Part shown: positions 60,889 to 61,800 of the stretch, piece by piece
Layout of the letters: each line of letters opens with the position of its first letter
Numbering within the stretch: the stretch's first letter is position 1
Assembly: GCA_028715905.1 (NCBI GenBank)
Contig: JAQUQV010000006.1
Location: 1-61,800 of the forward strand
Length of the DNA: 61,800 nt
Direction: 5' to 3'
Origin: Kiritimatiellia bacterium
GTDB lineage: Bacteria; Verrucomicrobiota; Kiritimatiellia; JAAZAB01
The notes under the pieces: generated by a model
The model's input: the letters and a program-made list of their open reading frames with translations, nothing else
What the model was told of the DNA's origin: nothing
Databases searched by the model: none
Position numbers and translations under genes: made by a program

Positions 60889-61800
60889 ATGAAAAGATTA
60901 TTGCTGGTTGCGATGGGGCTTTTGGTCGCGGCGGCATGTCCGGGCGCCACGCATTACGTGGTGACGAACAATTCCGTCAATCCCGCCGGAGTTGATCCCT
61001 ACACGACCTGGGAAACGGCGGGCACAAATATCATAGATGTGGTCAAAGCCGCCATGACCAACACAGAACCAAGACTGGTAGTGGTCTCCAACGGCATATA
61101 TTATCTGACGAACCATGTTTATGTGACCAACGCGATGACGATTAAAAGCGTTAATGGGTGCGGGGAGACGGTCGTAAATGGAGGATATGGCGTTACCACC
61201 TATGGCGGCTGCTTTTGTCTTGCCGCCTGCGGCATTACGCTGGATGGGTTTACAATAACCAATGGCGCCGCCCGGGATGGCGGCGGTATACATATTGGAA
61301 CCAGTAACACGGTCGTTCAAAACTGCCTGATTACCGGGATGCATAGCCACCAATGCCGCTGATGATAATGCTCTGGGCGGCGGGGCTTGTGTGTTGGGCG
61401 GAATACTGCTCAATTGCGACATCATTGGAAATTTTAACTACAATAATGCGGGGGGGGGAGTGTACATCAGCGGGCTCACCTGCGTGGTCTCCAACTGTGT
61501 TATCGCAAATAACGGCGTCACCAATGGATGGCCGTCTAGCCCCGGCCGGGAAGTCCATGCCGGGGGAATGTACTTTCTCAATGGAACGGTTGTTAATTGT
61601 GATTTCCATGGCAACGGCACGTTTGGGGACGGCGCCGCTTCCGGCGCCATGCGAATAAGCGGCGGCGGAAACCCGACCGTGCGCAATTCGCTTTTCTATG
61701 ACAATTACTGCAAGAATGTATTGAATGGGGCAATTCGCGTCTACAACGCTGGCGGAACGATTCAGAACTGCACGATCGCAAGCAACAGATGCGCGGGGAT
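60889..61800 (+). pseudogene. Secreted right-handed beta-helix protein, frameshifted, 3' end outside window
   Basis: Starts at the ATG at 60889 with GGAGG 6 nt upstream; signal peptide 'LLLVAMGLLVAAACPGA'. Repeated turns 'LDGFTITNGAARDGGGI', 'VVQNCLITG' are typical of pectate-lyase-like beta-helix proteins of PVC bacteria. The frame stops at TGA 61360-61362. The same repeat pattern resumes in another frame from about 61340 ('ALGGGACVLGGILLNCD', 'NNAGGGVYISG') and stays open to the window end, so one base is gained (or two lost) near 61339. Either a disrupted gene or a sequence error. A run of nine G lies at 61450-61458. Confidence 0.75.

Noticed and set aside
61450-61458. G9 run taken as the cause of the beta-helix frameshift.
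   Set aside because: The repeat pattern is in the same frame on both sides of the run; the break is near 61339.

Overview
The window looks like chromosomal DNA from a GC-rich, Gram-negative bacterium. The gene set points to the PVC superphylum (Kiritimatiellota or Lentisphaerota-like), but this is inference from protein style, not a search. Signs are a single-chain SecDF, secreted SBBP/Fn3 and beta-helix proteins, an IS4-type (DUF4372) remnant, a complete ADP/GDP-heptose-type sugar pathway, heptosyltransferase and lipoproteins. There is no rRNA, phage or CRISPR; one tRNA (Thr, CGU) is present.

Layout. 1-4497 (-): the start of a very large secreted SBBP-PQQ-Fn3 protein that runs off the left edge. 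4590-9861 (-): operon acyl-CoA dehydrogenase, tgt, yajC, secDF, with a clear sigma70-type promoter at 9911-9939. 9936-12399 (-): PHP phosphoesterase, XRE-cupin regulator, EamA transporter. 12554-22513 (-): one long chemosensory operon in the order GPP34 protein, MCP (Cache), CheW, CheR-TPR, second CheW with a Cys cluster, CheA-REC, CheB, receiver-SpoIIE phosphatase. This is the Wsp gene order, but the diguanylate cyclase output (WspR) is replaced by a PP2C/SpoIIE phosphatase. 22728-25344 (+): lipoprotein and a purH split into two genes. 25559-28436 (+): ketopantoate reductase-like protein, sugar isomerase/epimerase and a putative sugar-binding protein. 28468-35399 (-): heterodimeric ABC exporter, membrane-fusion protein, Cys-rich zinc protein, then a separate heptosyltransferase. 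35503-39459 (+): TPR lipoprotein, CvpA, DnaG. 39476-40468 (-): GT2 glycosyltransferase. 40636-49643 (-): a ten-gene nucleotide-heptose operon (GmhA, transaldolase, HddA, two SDR epimerases, UGD-like dehydrogenase, Gfo/Idh/MocA oxidoreductase, GMD-like SDR, HddC, GmhB). 49688-52245 (-): pentapeptide-repeat protein, RpoD, tRNA-Thr. 52465-61800: carbohydrate-related genes (GH-like protein, GATase-like protein, URO-D-family protein, LamG/DUF4091 protein, a frameshifted beta-helix protein).

The most notable signals are the GPP34-led Wsp-like operon with a phosphatase output; an 80-bp dispersed repeat that sits exactly at gene junctions, one of them between the two halves of purH; a UGD-family enzyme with the catalytic Cys replaced by Thr inside the heptose operon; two loci where inverted heptad arrays directly precede a start codon; and a 58-bp element with terminal inverted repeats and two inner hairpins.
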